DNA from: Pseudoscardovia suis
GTDB lineage: Bacteria > Actinomycetota > Actinomycetes > Actinomycetales > Bifidobacteriaceae
NCBI RefSeq assembly: GCF_002797875.1
Contig: NZ_PGFC01000002.1
Coordinates: 186,001-250,000, forward strand
Length of the DNA: 64,000 bases
Direction of reading: 5' to 3'
Shown piece after piece: positions 32,772 to 41,657 of this stretch. The notes under the pieces are model-generated. The model worked only from the letters and a program-made list of their open reading frames with translations, ran no database searches and was not told where the DNA came from. Both the position numbers and the translations under genes were made by a program. The first letter of the stretch is position 1; every line of letters starts with the position of its first letter.

Positions 32772-33849
32772 ATGTGCGAGTGGTGGCTGGCACATAGCCG
32801 CGCCGACAGGGATGTGAGGCCGCTATGTGTGAGTGGTGGCTGGCGCATTGGGGGTTGTTCGGTGTGCTTGGTTGGTGGTGGGGTTCTGGGAGTGGCTGCT
32901 TTCTGCGGTTGTTGGTGTTTGGGATTGTCGGCGGGTTGGCTATGTGCGAGTGGTGGCTGGCACATTGGCGCGCCGACAGGGGGTGGGGCCGTTATGTGTG
33001 AGTGGTGGCTGTCACATTGGTGGGCGGATTGTCGGCGGGTTCGTTATGTGCGAGTGGTGGCTGGCGCATTGCGGTTGTGCGGTGTGCTTGGTTGGTGGTG
33101 GGGTTCTGGGAGTGGCTGTTTTCTGCGGTTGTTGGTGTTTGGGATTGTCGGCGGGTTGGCTATGTGCGAGTGGTGGCTGGCACATTGATGGGTCTGAGGG
33201 GTTGTTTGGTCCGGGGAGTGGCTTGTTTGCTGGGGTCCGGTTTTGTGATGTGTCCGCCGGGTTGTTATGTGCAAGTGGTGGCTGTCACATAGCCGCGCCG
33301 ACAGGGATGTGAGGCCGTTATGTGTGAGTGGTGGCTGTCACATTGGTGGGCGGATTGTCGGCGGGTTCGTTATGTGCGAGTGGTGGCTGGCACATTGGGG
33401 GTTGTGCGGTGCGCTTGGTTGGTGGTGGGGTTCTGGGAGTGGCTGTTTTCTGCGGTTGTTGGTGTTTGGGGTTGTCGGCGGGTTGGCTATGTGCGAGTGG
33501 TGGCTGGCACATTGGGGCTGTTTGGGTGTTCGCTGGTGTGGGCGGTTGGAGGGAGTGGCTTGTTTGCTGGGTTTGGTTTTGTGGTGTGTCCGTCGGGTTG
33601 GTTATGTGTGAGCGGTGGCTGTCACATTGGTGGGCGGATTGTCGGCGGGTTCGTTATGTGTGAGTGGTGGCTGGCGCATTGGGGGTTGTGCGGTGTGCTT
33701 GGTTGGTGGTGGGGTTCTGGGAGTGGCTGTTTTCTGTGGTTGTTGGTGTTTGGGAGTGTCGGCGGGTTGGCTATGTGCGAGCGCCGGCTGACACATTGGG
33801 GTGCCGGCATCCGCTTCGGTTGACTATGTGCGAGTGGTGGCTGTCACAT
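32772..33849. repeat. Modular array of fourteen 24-bp near-palindromic repeats
   Basis: Fourteen copies of a 24-bp unit start at 32772, 32825, 32942, 32994, 33046, 33162, 33267, 33320, 33372, 33489, 33604, 33656, 33773 and 33826. The unit has arms ATGTG and CACAT around GAGTGGTGGCTG; variation is mostly confined to four positions. Between units lie four recurring spacer modules: about 29 bp (GCCGCGCCGACAGGG), 28 bp (GGTGGGCGGATTGTCGGCG), about 92 bp (GGTGTGCTTGGTTGGTGG) and 81-91 bp (GGGAGTGGCTTGTTTGCTGG). Start-to-start distances are 52-53, 105 or 115-117 bp. It lies between the atp terminator and the acetyltransferase. There is no coding gene, no cas gene and no transposase nearby. The function is unknown. 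Confidence 0.93.
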
Positions 33850-33888
33850 TGGCGCGCCGGTAGGCGCGTCGCCCTGTACGCTTGGGGT

Positions 33889-34533
33889 ATGAGCGAGAAA
33901 GAACGCATGCTTGCTGGCGAGCTGTATTTTGCCGATGATCCGGAACTGAATGCGATGCGCATGAAAAAGCGCAAGTTGGAGCGTGAGTTCAACGACACGC
34001 CTTACGACGCTTTTGAACTTAGAGCCAGCATCATCCGTGAACTTTTTGGCTCGACGGGCAAGAATTGCTACGTGGAGCCGCCATTCCACTGTGATTATGG
34101 CTGCAACACGCAGGTCGGTGATAATTTCTACGCGAACTTCGACTGCATCTTCCTCGACGTGGCGCCCATCACCATTGGGAACAATGTGTTCTTCGGTCCG
34201 CGTGTCGGGCTGTACACCCCGTACCATCCCATCGATGCCGGCGTGCGTGGCGAGGGGTTGGAAGGCGGCCGACCTATCACGATCGGCGACGATGTGTGGT
34301 TCGGCGGCAATGTGGTTGTCTGCCCCGGCGTGACGATTGGTTCCGATGTGGTGATTGGCGCAGGCAGCGTTGTCGTGCATGACATTCCGTCGCATTCGGT
34401 GGCGGTGGGCAATCCTTGCCATGTGATTCGGCAGATCAGTGATGCAGATCGCGAATACTGGGAGGGAAAAGCACAGCAGTATCGTGCGCAGGTGAATGCC
34501 GAGCGCGCCGCCGCCGAAGCCAACAAAGCGTGA
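33889..34533 (+). CDS. Maltose/galactoside O-acetyltransferase family protein (left-handed beta helix)
   Basis: This 214-residue acyltransferase is of the LacA/NodL/Maa type and transfers acetyl from acetyl-CoA to a sugar hydroxyl. An N-terminal helical Mac domain (EKERMLAGELYFADDPEL) is followed by hexapeptide repeats (ITIGNNVFFGPRVGLYT, ITIGDDVWFGGNVVVCPGV and VTIGSDVVIGAGSVV each fit the pattern), with the active-site His in TPYHPID. The C-terminal tail of about 25 residues is helical (YRAQVNAERAAAEANKA). The ATG at 33889 has no ribosome-binding site; TACGCT lies six bases before it, so it may be leaderless. The array of 24-bp repeats ends 39 bp upstream. Confidence 0.92.
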   Translation: MSEKERMLAGELYFADDPELNAMRMKKRKLEREFNDTPYDAFELRASIIRELFGSTGKNCYVEPPFHCDYGCNTQVGDNFYANFDCIFLDVAPITIGNNVFFGPRVGLYTPYHPIDAGVRGEGLEGGRPITIGDDVWFGGNVVVCPGVTIGSDVVIGAGSVVVHDIPSHSVAVGNPCHVIRQISDADREYWEGKAQQYRAQVNAERAAAEANKA

Positions 34534-35046
34534 GCGCCGGCGACTGACAGTCGGGATTGCCTGAGGTGAGTCCATGGGTTGCGTGTGCCTGCGCAGGTCG
34601 ACAGGGCGTGGGTGCTTGAGTGGGTTGTTGATAAAGCATGATCCAGAGCAGGGCGGGGAAGCGTGAGTGCCTGCACAAGCCCACGCATGAGTGCCCGGGG
34701 CGGCAGATAGTGTGAGTGCCGCGACAAGCTGAATGGCAATGCCCTTGTAGCCCATGCGGTATAAGTGCCTCAGAGATACGGCGGCCACACGCTTAACTGC
34801 TGTAATCGGCGATTTCTGAGCGATGCAATGGCTTGCAGCTTTCCGCTAGGTGCGCTGTGCGCTGTGCGTCGTATGCCGTGCGATGTATACAGTGCAATCC
34901 TGCGTTTTTCATCGTGGGTCCTGCATCGTGTGCTCTGCGTCGTGCAATCTGCACCATGCGCTGCGCAATGTACACAATGCGATGTACTGGGCCCATCTCG
35001 GCGCTGTGCGAGCGCCTTCCGTAGGCGTCTCCCGTATACTGCTTGT
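34534..35046. repeat. 513-bp gap with degenerate repeats and nucS promoter
   Basis: The first half carries irregular GTGAGTGCC words (about 34651-34715). The second (about 34850-35010) is built from degenerate TGTGC/GTGCAATC/GCGATGTAC words resembling a decayed tandem repeat. I see no gene. The right edge holds the nucS -10 hexamer TATACT at 35035-35040. Confidence 0.6.
35035..35040 (+). promoter_or_regulatory. -10 element for leaderless nucS mRNA
   Basis: TATACT ends six bases before the GTG at 35047, with no Shine-Dalgarno sequence. Confidence 0.55.
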
Positions 35047-35916
35047 GTGCGAATCATTGTTGCCGATTGTTCCGCGGTGTATTCAGGCCGCCTCAACGCG
35101 ATGCTGCCGCGCGCCACGCGTGTCATCTTGGTGAAAGCGGATTCCAGTGTGCTGATTTTTTCTGAACTGGGGTCTTACAAGCCGCTTAATTGGATGGCTG
35201 CGCCGTGCACAGTGCATGAATACAATCCCGACAGCGAAAGATGGGAATCGCTGCTGAGGGATGTCTATGTGGACGATGACGCGGACGACGCCGATTGTGA
35301 TGCAGATGAATCTGCTCCCGATTCCTCAGACAACGAAGCAAACACTTCCACCGACAACCGTGCGAGCAGCTCCTCGATTGAGGATCCGCACGCGGAAGGC
35401 GCATCTTCGCAAGAAGCTCCGTCCGTGCCAATCGCTTTTCTGCGTGCTTGCGCCAACAAGGGGCCGGACATTCTCACGATTGCCATCTACGCGGTGCATT
35501 CTGACCAGACCTTCGATCTGGGGGTCGATCCCGGGCTTGTCAAGGACGGCGTGGAGGACCACCTGCAGCGTTTCCTCGCCGAACAGATTGAACGCATCGG
35601 CAAAGGTGCGCAACTCGTGCGTCGCGAATATCCCACGGCGGTCGGTCCGGTCGACATCATGGCGAAAGATGCCGATGGCACGCATGTGGCCATTGAGATC
35701 AAACGCCACGGCGGCATTGATGGAGTGGAGCAACTGACGCGGTATTGCAAGCTGCTCAACCGCGATCCCTTGCTCGCCCCGGTCCGGGGGATTTTTGCCG
35801 CCCAGACCATCACCCCGCAGGCGCGCGTGCTGGCAACCGAGCGTGGTTTTGAATGCCTGATTTTGGATTATGACGATATGAAGCAACAGGATTCCGGCGA
35901 CATCACGCTTTTCTGA
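35047..35916 (+). CDS. nucS: Mismatch-specific endonuclease NucS/EndoMS
   Basis: NucS performs non-canonical mismatch repair in actinobacteria that lack MutS/MutL, cutting both strands at G-T, G-G and T-T mispairs. The N-terminal DNA-binding domain (1 to about 72; RIIVADCSAVYSGRL) is joined to a RecB-like nuclease domain (about 128-289) with catalytic Asp203, Glu217 and Lys219 (PVDIMAKD and AIEIKRHG). Between them about 55 residues (about 73-127) are Asp/Glu/Ser-rich and disordered, making the protein 289 residues against about 225 in mycobacteria. The C-terminus, ITLF, fits a clamp-interacting tail. The GTG start is leaderless; the upstream open frame lies in the repetitive gap. Confidence 0.93.
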   Translation: MRIIVADCSAVYSGRLNAMLPRATRVILVKADSSVLIFSELGSYKPLNWMAAPCTVHEYNPDSERWESLLRDVYVDDDADDADCDADESAPDSSDNEANTSTDNRASSSSIEDPHAEGASSQEAPSVPIAFLRACANKGPDILTIAIYAVHSDQTFDLGVDPGLVKDGVEDHLQRFLAEQIERIGKGAQLVRREYPTAVGPVDIMAKDADGTHVAIEIKRHGGIDGVEQLTRYCKLLNRDPLLAPVRGIFAAQTITPQARVLATERGFECLILDYDDMKQQDSGDITLF

Positions 35917-36002
35917 TCGTTCCGTTGGAACCCATGGCTTGATGAAACAGCGCGATGAGACGGCGCGATGAGACAGCGCGATGAGACGGTGACAAAGCAA
36001 CA

Positions 36003-36053
36003 ATAAAAAGGCGGCGGTGCATCAGGGGTGAGAACCTGGTGCACCGCCGCCTT
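36003..36053 (-). terminator. Terminator between nucS and the FKBP gene
   Basis: A 19-bp stem (36008-36026 with 36035-36053, one wobble) is followed on the minus strand by TTTTTATT, so it serves the FKBP gene and may also stop nucS transcription. Confidence 0.88.
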
Positions 36054-36165
36054 GTGATATCAGGCTTCGCTAGGCGCGACTGATTGCTTGTGCAGGTGGA
36101 CGGCTGGCGCTTTCGGAGGAAAGTCGCGCGCCGTCAGTTGCCGCTAAATATCAGTCGCTGTGCCG

Positions 36166-37389
36166 TCACTTGCTACTGCTGGAATAGAGGATGTCAACCA
36201 CGAAGATGAGCGTGGAATTGGCCGGAATCGATCCCTGCGCGCTGGAGCCATAGCCCAAGTCCGGCGGAATGATCAGCAACACCTGGGAGCCGACCTTCTG
36301 CCCGACAAGCCCCTGCATGAAGCCCTTGATGACCGAATCCTCGCTCATCGTCAGCTGCGTGGACGTGCCGTTCGACCAGTTGGAATCAAACTGCGTGCCG
36401 TCCGTCAGCCAGCCGCTGTACATGACGTCGAGGGTGTCGCCTTGCTGCACGGTGGCACCGGTGCCTTGGATGAGCGTCTGCGACACGAGGCTGGTCGTCG
36501 AACCGCTGTAGGTGCTTACATCGATGGACGGCTGGCCGGTGGAGGCGTCGCGCGTGACGGTGGGCAGTCCGCTGGGCAGATCCGTGACCTCGGTGCCTTG
36601 TGCGCGAGTGGCCGGTTGCGTGGCGCTCATGATCGTGAACACCCACAGGTAATGGCTGTTGACGTTTGTGGAGCTGGTCGAATCGGAGCTCGACGAGCTA
36701 GTTGAATCTGAGCTGGTGGAATCCGAGCTGGCGGAATCCGAGCTGGACGCGCTGGCGGAATCCGAGGCGCTGGACGACTGCGATTCGTCATCCACGACGG
36801 TTGCGGTGAAATCATTGAGCGCGGCGAGTGAGGACAAGCCGGTGCTGGATGCTGATGCACTTGCGAGGCGTTGCGCGGAATTTGTGGCGGTGGCTGCCGA
36901 ATTGGCTGCCGAATCGGAGCTGGAGGAGCTGGTTTCGTCAAGGTTGTAGCCGATGGCGATGGTCGTGTGCACTTTCTGCCCCACGAGCAGCCCGTAATAA
37001 TCGGAAGGCGTTTGCGACTGGGTGATCGTGGCGCAGTCCACGGGGTCGGATCCCCAGGAGGACGACAGCACAGAGCCATCGTCGGTGTTGACGAACATGT
37101 TTTGCAAGCAGATGCGCTGGCCGTCTTGCACGGTGTCGCCATCGCCGGTTTGCAAGATCGCGTATGAGTTGTTGTGCACGGTGTACGGCAGCGAATCAAA
37201 AGAAACAGTAGGCTGCTCGCCCAGGTTTCCGGTGGCGGTGATGCCGTCCATGTGGGTGAAGCTTGTGGAAGCGGTGGGGCTGGACGTGGTGGAGGCCTGC
37301 TTGGAACCGCATGCGCTGGCTCCAAGGCTCAATGCACAAGCGCAACCCAACGCGGCAAGGCGTTTCAGCAATGTTGTATTAAGTGCCAT
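36166..37389 (-). CDS. Lipoprotein with degenerate and active FKBP-type prolyl isomerase domains
   Basis: The 407-residue protein has a lipoprotein signal (hydrophobic ALGCACALSLGASAC, lipidated Cys27). Residues about 45-155 form a divergent FKBP-like domain (YTVHNNSYAILQTGDGDTV, GLLVGQKVHTTIAIGY); about 156-240 are a Ser/Ala/Asp/Thr-rich linker encoded by 15-bp tandem repeats (36700-36770); about 285-407 form a canonical FKBP domain (TLDVMYSGWLTDGTQFDSNW, GFMQGLVGQKVGSQVLLIIP, YGSSAQGSIPANSTLIFVVD). It should act as an extracytoplasmic folding catalyst. The ATG at 37389 has no ribosome-binding site and TACGAT seven bases upstream suggests a leaderless mRNA. Confidence 0.9.
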   Translation of the reverse strand: MALNTTLLKRLAALGCACALSLGASACGSKQASTTSSPTASTSFTHMDGITATGNLGEQPTVSFDSLPYTVHNNSYAILQTGDGDTVQDGQRICLQNMFVNTDDGSVLSSSWGSDPVDCATITQSQTPSDYYGLLVGQKVHTTIAIGYNLDETSSSSSDSAANSAATATNSAQRLASASASSTGLSSLAALNDFTATVVDDESQSSSASDSASASSSDSASSDSTSSDSTSSSSSDSTSSTNVNSHYLWVFTIMSATQPATRAQGTEVTDLPSGLPTVTRDASTGQPSIDVSTYSGSTTSLVSQTLIQGTGATVQQGDTLDVMYSGWLTDGTQFDSNWSNGTSTQLTMSEDSVIKGFMQGLVGQKVGSQVLLIIPPDLGYGSSAQGSIPANSTLIFVVDILYSSSSK

Positions 37390-37548
37390 GTGCTAAATCG
37401 TAGTAGATGCCTTGCCCAGTCAATGTGGCTTTCTGTGAGCGCTGGGGCAGTTGGATTGGCGCAGGGGATTCTTTCGATTAGCTGTGCGAATTGCCGCGAT
37501 TCGTTGGGGTGGGGGCGGGGTTGGGGGCGGTTGGTAAAATTTATCGAC

Positions 37549-39546
37549 ATGAACGATATGAACCCACAAGACGATGCCTATTCCCCTGATGGCAGCCGGT
37601 CGGACACCAATGAGCCGGTGTTCGACTTCCCAGCCGGCGGGGATACGCCGGCTGAGCACAACGAGCCGCATGATGATGGTCCATATCACGGGATTTCATT
37701 TGACGATTCCACACTGGGCACGATTTCCATGCATGATGAATTCTCTGGTCTGACGTCGGATGGCGCTGTGTCTGCCGCCGATGACAAGGATGATCAGGGT
37801 GACCAAGATAATCAGGATGGCGTTGGGGCTGACGCCAGCCAGCGTGATGAGATGCCTGCCACCGCGACAGCGCAGGACCCGGCGGCGCAGGACCCGGTGG
37901 CGTCCATGCCTCAGCCGGACGCATCCACGCAGCCGGATGAGACTGCATATTTCGCAGCAGCACAGCCCGATGGGGCAGCGCAAACTGATGGGGCAGCGCA
38001 AACCGACGAACCAGCGCAAACCGATGAGCTAGTGCATGCTGACGAGACGGCGGACAAGTCGTCTTTCGCCATGCCATCCACTCCGATGCATGTGGGCAAT
38101 CCCTTCGGCAGCGCGTTTGATTTTGCCAAGCATGATGATTCCAGCAAGGGCGACAACAATAACGCGACGCAGAATTCCGCCTATGCCAAGGCGCGTGCGA
38201 AGCGCAAGGATTCGAAGTCGAATGCCTCTTCCAAACGCGTGGCGATCATGCGTGGTGTCATCACGCCGCTTTTCGGAGTCATCGCCGTCATCTCTTTGAT
38301 TTTTGGAATACTTAATTCTACACTGTGGAAGCCGCAGCATGACATTTCGGCAAGCACAACGCAGGTGTCCACACAATACTTGGCGACGATTCCCGGCGTC
38401 CTGCAGCTGGTGGACGACAGTGTGACCGTGGACGTGAAGGCGGAGGACCCCAGCACCGAGCTGTGCATGGAGGTCTCGAATCAGAACGATGTTTCGTCAT
38501 GGCTTGATGGAGCGGTCTATACGCAGGTTTCCGGAATGGAATCATGGAGCGCATTGCAGACGCAGCAGGCGAAGACCGGTGAGGCTGATACCGCTGAGGG
38601 CGCTGACAGCCTCTCGTTCAAGGACTCCGATCTATGGACCCAGGCGACATGCGACACTGGCGAAATCTCCGTTGATTCGCTTACTTACAATCCACAGGAT
38701 GCTTTGATTGTTGTGTCTAATCCAGAGAATCCCGGAATGTCGGATTCCGCGGCGAAGCCATACACCCTTACGTTGAGATGGCATCGTGATTCCGCGCCGA
38801 ATTACGCAATGCCGTTCTACGCCGTTGCGCTGTTGTTCGCGCTGCTTGCCGTGCTTGCCGCTACTGTGTTTTCACGTGAACATGCCGGCAGGCGCGTGGC
38901 AGGTGAAGACGAGGTGCCGCTGTGGGAGCAGACCGCCGTCATGATGCGTTTGCGCCACAAGTCCTTCACCTCGCATCGCGGCGATGCCCAGTCGGCTGCT
39001 TCCGTTGACGAGGGGAACCACACGGTGTCATCCGTCGACGTGAACGACGGTCAAGGTGTAGAGATCAAGGACGAGCTGGGCGAGATTACGGCGTCGTATT
39101 CCGTGCAGGACTTCCGCGATTACTTCAACCAGTTGCAGAACGAGAACCCTGATCTTTCGGCAAGTTCTGTGCTGGAGGATGTGGTGGCGACGACTGGCAG
39201 CATGCCGGCGATCACCAATGAAAAATTCCGTCCTGAACCGCGGCATGCCGATACGTCCGTTGACACAGAGACGCCCCACAGCAATATCGAGAATGACGGC
39301 ACTGTGGATGATGAAACGGTGGATGACAATGCAGCAGGGGATGCCGGAACAGACGGCGATTCGGCGGCGGACAGCGCTGCTGAAGCCACGGCAGCCTCAA
39401 TGAACAGCGATCAGACGGAGGACGTTTCGACAGGCGAACAGTCGACGGAGGAATCCACAGCGGAGGAATCCACAGCGGAGGAATCCCAGACGGAGGAATC
39501 CCCGACCACTGAGCAAACCGGCGACGAGGAAGGAGCCCAGCTGTGA
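37549..39546 (+). CDS. Two-helix membrane protein with long acidic tails
   Basis: I do not recognise this 665-residue protein. Residues 1 to about 225 are acidic and repetitive (Asp/Gln/Ala; PAQTDELVHADET), one helix lies near 231-260, an extracytoplasmic domain of about 155 residues follows (ISASTTQVSTQYLATIPGV, with two Cys), a second helix is near 418-442, and a cytoplasmic tail of about 220 residues ends in EEST/EESQ repeats encoded by 15-bp tandem DNA repeats (about 39448-39500). TAAAAT at 37535-37540 lies eight bases before the ATG, so it may be leaderless; ATG 37558 is an alternative start. It overlaps the next lipoprotein gene by four bases; the pair likely forms an envelope complex. 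Confidence 0.8.
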   Translation: MNDMNPQDDAYSPDGSRSDTNEPVFDFPAGGDTPAEHNEPHDDGPYHGISFDDSTLGTISMHDEFSGLTSDGAVSAADDKDDQGDQDNQDGVGADASQRDEMPATATAQDPAAQDPVASMPQPDASTQPDETAYFAAAQPDGAAQTDGAAQTDEPAQTDELVHADETADKSSFAMPSTPMHVGNPFGSAFDFAKHDDSSKGDNNNATQNSAYAKARAKRKDSKSNASSKRVAIMRGVITPLFGVIAVISLIFGILNSTLWKPQHDISASTTQVSTQYLATIPGVLQLVDDSVTVDVKAEDPSTELCMEVSNQNDVSSWLDGAVYTQVSGMESWSALQTQQAKTGEADTAEGADSLSFKDSDLWTQATCDTGEISVDSLTYNPQDALIVVSNPENPGMSDSAAKPYTLTLRWHRDSAPNYAMPFYAVALLFALLAVLAATVFSREHAGRRVAGEDEVPLWEQTAVMMRLRHKSFTSHRGDAQSAASVDEGNHTVSSVDVNDGQGVEIKDELGEITASYSVQDFRDYFNQLQNENPDLSASSVLEDVVATTGSMPAITNEKFRPEPRHADTSVDTETPHSNIENDGTVDDETVDDNAAGDAGTDGDSAADSAAEATAASMNSDQTEDVSTGEQSTEESTAEESTAEESQTEESPTTEQTGDEEGAQL

Positions 39547-40583
39547 TGTCACGACATGCATTCACACGATGCTCGGCCAAGAAAACCGCGGCAGCAGTCC
39601 TGTCCATGTGCCTTCTCGGTTCGGTTGCTGCATGTTCCGAGCCGCTGCCGACCGTGCAGACGCGCATGGGGCAGCTCACATCCAATACCCAGAACGTCGA
39701 GACAGCTGTCACCGAGGACCAAGAGAAAACGATCCGCTCTCGCATCCTCGAAGTGGTGAACGAGGCAACCGCGGATCATGACGCCTCCAAGCTCGCGTCA
39801 CGAGTGACGGGACCGGAACTCGACGTGCGCACCAGCGAGATAGCCGTCTACACCGCCACAGGCAATGCCTCGGACATCACCGAACTGCCTGCCGACGCCT
39901 CCCAAGTGAACCTGCCTATCACCACCACATGGCCTCGGTCCATTTTCACATTCACCACGACCACCAGTGACCAGCAGTCACAGCGTCTTCTGGTGATGAC
40001 GCAGGATTCCCCGCATAGCAACTACAAGCTGTGGGGTGTGTGCCCGCTGTTCCAGAACGCTTCGATGCCGGCGTTCTCCGTGGACGGCAGCCAGCTGGGC
40101 GAGGCGGACGACAGCGGATTGGTCGCCACCCCCAAGGACGCGCTCGCCCAATACGCGGATGTATTGCAAAACCGCGATTCCAGCCAGTATGCCGCGCAGT
40201 TTGAAGACGACCAGTTGCGCGACAGCGTGAAGTCCGTGGCAGACAAGATCCAGGCGACGTTCAACTCCAGTGGTGTCACGTTCAGCCAGGAAGAAGTATT
40301 TTCGCCCGATGATGCGCAGATTGAGGTCATGCGTACCGCCGATGGCGGCGATCTCGTGGTCGGTCGCATCAATTCCGTGTGGACGAGGCGCTTGGATTCC
40401 AACCGACAGGCTCTGCCGGCGTCCGATGCTGAGCGTGCGCTGTTTGGCGGGGCGACTGCCACCAGCACGATCCAAGTGACGTATGTGAACACCGTGGCGC
40501 TGTATGTGCCGCCGGCGGATTCCGGCCAGCAGATACGCGCCGTGGGTGCGCAGCGCCAGCCCATTCAGGTGGCGGCTGTCTGA
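39543..40583 (+). CDS. Putative lipoprotein of unknown function
   Basis: The 346-residue protein has a clear lipoprotein signal peptide: basic start SRHAFTRCSAKKTAAAV, hydrophobic core and lipobox GSVAACSE. The mature part has no family I can name; it contains a helical segment (TEDQEKTIRSRILEVVNEAT) and beta-rich halves (NLPITTTWPRSIFTFTTTT, TIQVTYVNTVALYVPP). The start is GTG 39543 or ATG 39546, both next to AAGGAG; the frame overlaps the upstream membrane-protein stop. Tight coupling suggests the two work together at the cell surface. Confidence 0.82.
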   Translation: MMSRHAFTRCSAKKTAAAVLSMCLLGSVAACSEPLPTVQTRMGQLTSNTQNVETAVTEDQEKTIRSRILEVVNEATADHDASKLASRVTGPELDVRTSEIAVYTATGNASDITELPADASQVNLPITTTWPRSIFTFTTTTSDQQSQRLLVMTQDSPHSNYKLWGVCPLFQNASMPAFSVDGSQLGEADDSGLVATPKDALAQYADVLQNRDSSQYAAQFEDDQLRDSVKSVADKIQATFNSSGVTFSQEEVFSPDDAQIEVMRTADGGDLVVGRINSVWTRRLDSNRQALPASDAERALFGGATATSTIQVTYVNTVALYVPPADSGQQIRAVGAQRQPIQVAAV

Positions 40584-40685
40584 CACGGACGATTGTCTGG
40601 CGCTCTCGTTGTTCTCTACAGTGGTTCTCTACGCGGGCGGTGAAAGTGGCTTGCGCATTGCACGCATATGCGAAAGGATGAAAGC

Positions 40686-41657
40686 ATGGCAACTCCACAA
40701 CCGAATCTTTCTGCAATGAATCTGGCGGGCGCTGTGGACCTTGAAGGCTTGAAGCACAAGGTCAGCGCCCAAGAAGGGGAGCAGGGTGGCGCCCCCGCGG
40801 CCGGCAAGTATGTGATTGATGTCACCACGGCGAGCTTCGAGGCGATGGTGCGCACATCCGCTACGTTCCCGATCCTGCTGCTCCTGTGGGTCAAGAATGA
40901 TGACCGTTGCTTCCCCATGGCGCGAAAGCTTGCCGACATCGTCAACGGCAAGGATGGCCAGCTGCAGCTCGCCCGCATCGACGTGACGGAAAGCCCCGAG
41001 ATCGCGCAGGCGTTGCGCATCAAGGGCGCTCCTGCGTTGTTCGCGCTCATCAACGGCCAGCCCATGCCGATTCTCGAAGGTGTGCCGCATGATCAAGAGA
41101 TGCAGCAGATCGAGGATGCCGTGATTCCGCAGATCCTGCAGGTCGCAAAGCAGGCGGGCGTGGCTGGCACTGCTCCGATGAGCGGTGGCGGCGACCAGTC
41201 CGCCGATGAGGGTGCGTCCGCCGATGATGCCGCCGAACAGGAGCAGGTGCCCCAGGCGCATCAGCAAGCCGATGAGCTCGCCAAGTCCGGGGATTATTCC
41301 GGAGCCGCGGTGGAATACGCTCACCTGATGGAACTCGACCCCCATGATGTGCGTGCGGCGCGCGAGCATTCGAAGTGCCTGCTGCTCGCCCGCAACGGTG
41401 CTTCCGATGTGCGCGCAGTGCGTGAAGCGGCTGCCGCCAAGCCTGACGATGTGGAGGCGCAGCTTGATGTGGCTGATGTCGACATGATCGGCGGCCAGGT
41501 CAAGGACGCTTTCGACCGTCTGCTGGACTTCCTTGCCGCGCATCCGGCCGACAAGGAATCGGTGCGTGCGCGTTTGCTGGAATACTTCGCCATGTGCCCG
41601 GCATCCGACGCACGCGTGGCACAGGCACGTCGCCGTCTGGCGACACTGATGTACTGA
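40686..41657 (+). CDS. Thioredoxin-fold TPR protein (YbbN/CnoX-like)
   Basis: The 323-residue protein has an N-terminal thioredoxin-like domain (about 40-150; VTTASFEAMVRTSATFPILLLLWV, LARIDVTESPEIAQALRIKGAPALFALING) and C-terminal helical repeats of TPR type (about 190-323; GDYSGAAVEYAHLMELDP, PDDVEAQLDVADVDMIGGQ). The redox CXXC is missing: the equivalent stretch reads WVKNDDRCFPM, with a single Cys. Such proteins in other bacteria act as chaperone-like holdases. The ATG at 40686 follows GAAAGGATGAAAGC; an ATG at 40668 is less well placed. It follows the membrane protein and lipoprotein genes by about 100 nt. Confidence 0.88.
   Translation: MATPQPNLSAMNLAGAVDLEGLKHKVSAQEGEQGGAPAAGKYVIDVTTASFEAMVRTSATFPILLLLWVKNDDRCFPMARKLADIVNGKDGQLQLARIDVTESPEIAQALRIKGAPALFALINGQPMPILEGVPHDQEMQQIEDAVIPQILQVAKQAGVAGTAPMSGGGDQSADEGASADDAAEQEQVPQAHQQADELAKSGDYSGAAVEYAHLMELDPHDVRAAREHSKCLLLARNGASDVRAVREAAAAKPDDVEAQLDVADVDMIGGQVKDAFDRLLDFLAAHPADKESVRARLLEYFAMCPASDARVAQARRRLATLMY

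Noticed and set aside
32772-33823. Overlapping Trp-rich frames on + and Pro-rich frames on -
   Set aside because: They arise from the repeat array; unit spacing breaks any single frame, and no start signal supports them.
32772-33849. CRISPR array (24-bp repeats with 28-bp spacers)
   Set aside because: The spacers are themselves repeated copies, lengths jump to about 92 bp, the repeats vary, and no cas gene is in the window.
34765-35046. Longer NucS N-terminus from 34765
   Set aside because: The extension lies in degenerate repeat DNA; family homology begins at the GTG 35047.
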